In this document: positions 63,903 through 64,000 of the stretch, piece after piece
Numbering within the stretch: position 1 is the stretch's first letter
Layout: each line of letters begins with the position of its first letter
Assembly (NCBI RefSeq): GCF_024600715.1
Contig: NZ_CP102332.1
Location: 6,696,001 to 6,760,000 of the forward strand
Direction: 5' to 3'
Source: Streptomyces changanensis
GTDB lineage: Bacteria; Actinomycetota; Actinomycetes; Streptomycetales; Streptomycetaceae
Length of the DNA: 64,000 nt
Translations under genes and position numbers: made by a program
The notes under the pieces: generated by a model
What the model was told of the DNA's origin: nothing
Database searches by the model: none
What the model saw: only the letters and a program-made list of their open reading frames with translations

Positions 63903-64000
63903 CCTCCTCGGTACAAGGCGCTGCCCCGACCGGATATGCGTCCTCACGCTTGCACCAGCCCAGCTGCGAGTAGGCGCGGCCTTCGGCGATGCCGGTGATG
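63903..64000 (-). other. Window edge, possible gene end
   Basis: On the minus strand a frame from the edge reads GIAEGRAYSQLGWCKRED and continues into the end of the upstream gene. It could be the 3' part of a neighbouring gene but is too short to judge. Confidence 0.25.

Overview
The base composition (high GC with strong third-position GC), GTG/TTG starts, leaderless-type starts and gene families (SpoIIE-type PP2C, CGNR regulators, trypco2/STAND proteins, arabinan hydrolases) point to a Streptomyces or close relative, in an accessory part of the chromosome. No rRNA, tRNA or CRISPR array was seen.

1-5.6 kb: carbohydrate and redox genes. A secreted GH127 beta-L-arabinofuranosidase (cut by the left edge) is divergent from a secreted GH43 endo-arabinanase. 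Both have operator-like palindromes in the shared 477-base intergenic region. A small HTH protein and a quinone oxidoreductase follow. 5.7-8 kb: a cysteine-rich hypothetical and a YbdK-type carboxylate-amine ligase.

8.1-13.2 kb: a compact five-gene minus-strand operon. It holds SbnA-like and SbnB-like enzymes (L-2,3-diaminopropionate synthesis), an AurF-family diiron N-oxygenase, an unusual ornithine/aspartate carbamoyltransferase relative and a PrmC-like methyltransferase. This looks like a small NRPS-free biosynthetic cassette for a modified diaminopropionate, and it is the strongest candidate for new chemistry. 13.6-20.9 kb: small stress/membrane, VOC, PhyH, GAF-PP2C and hypothetical genes, with an ISL3 transposase remnant.

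21.3-24.1 kb: a decay zone. It has the tail of a molybdopterin oxidoreductase, the head of a fasciclin-type lipoprotein, a truncated histidine kinase and a frameshifted lipoprotein. Among them sits an intact TetR/DUF1348 pair with twin operators. 24.4-29.5 kb: trypco2 plus a 1563-residue trypsin-STAND-TPR protein, a predicted conflict (defence-like) system. 30.5-34.7 kb: flavin reductase with a winged-helix regulator, a frameshifted membrane protein and a CPA2 antiporter. 34.7-38 kb: mobile-element debris (DDE transposase remnant; Mrr-type nuclease with a frameshift).

38.2-47.5 kb: a secreted tripeptidyl-aminopeptidase-like hydrolase, then a CGNR regulator divergent from an MBL hydrolase/LLM monooxygenase/FMN reductase/MFS operon, then a LuxR regulator. 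47.9-48.8 kb: a secreted cutinase very like polyester (PET) hydrolases. 49.3-53.7 kb: a small effector-like protein translationally coupled to a STAND-WD40 protein, with related short motifs at the C-terminus of one and the N-terminus of the other. This is the second predicted conflict system. 53.7-64 kb: a membrane protein, a BCCT transporter, an RsbQ-like hydrolase, small hypotheticals and a pair of coupled, probably paralogous anchored extracellular proteins.
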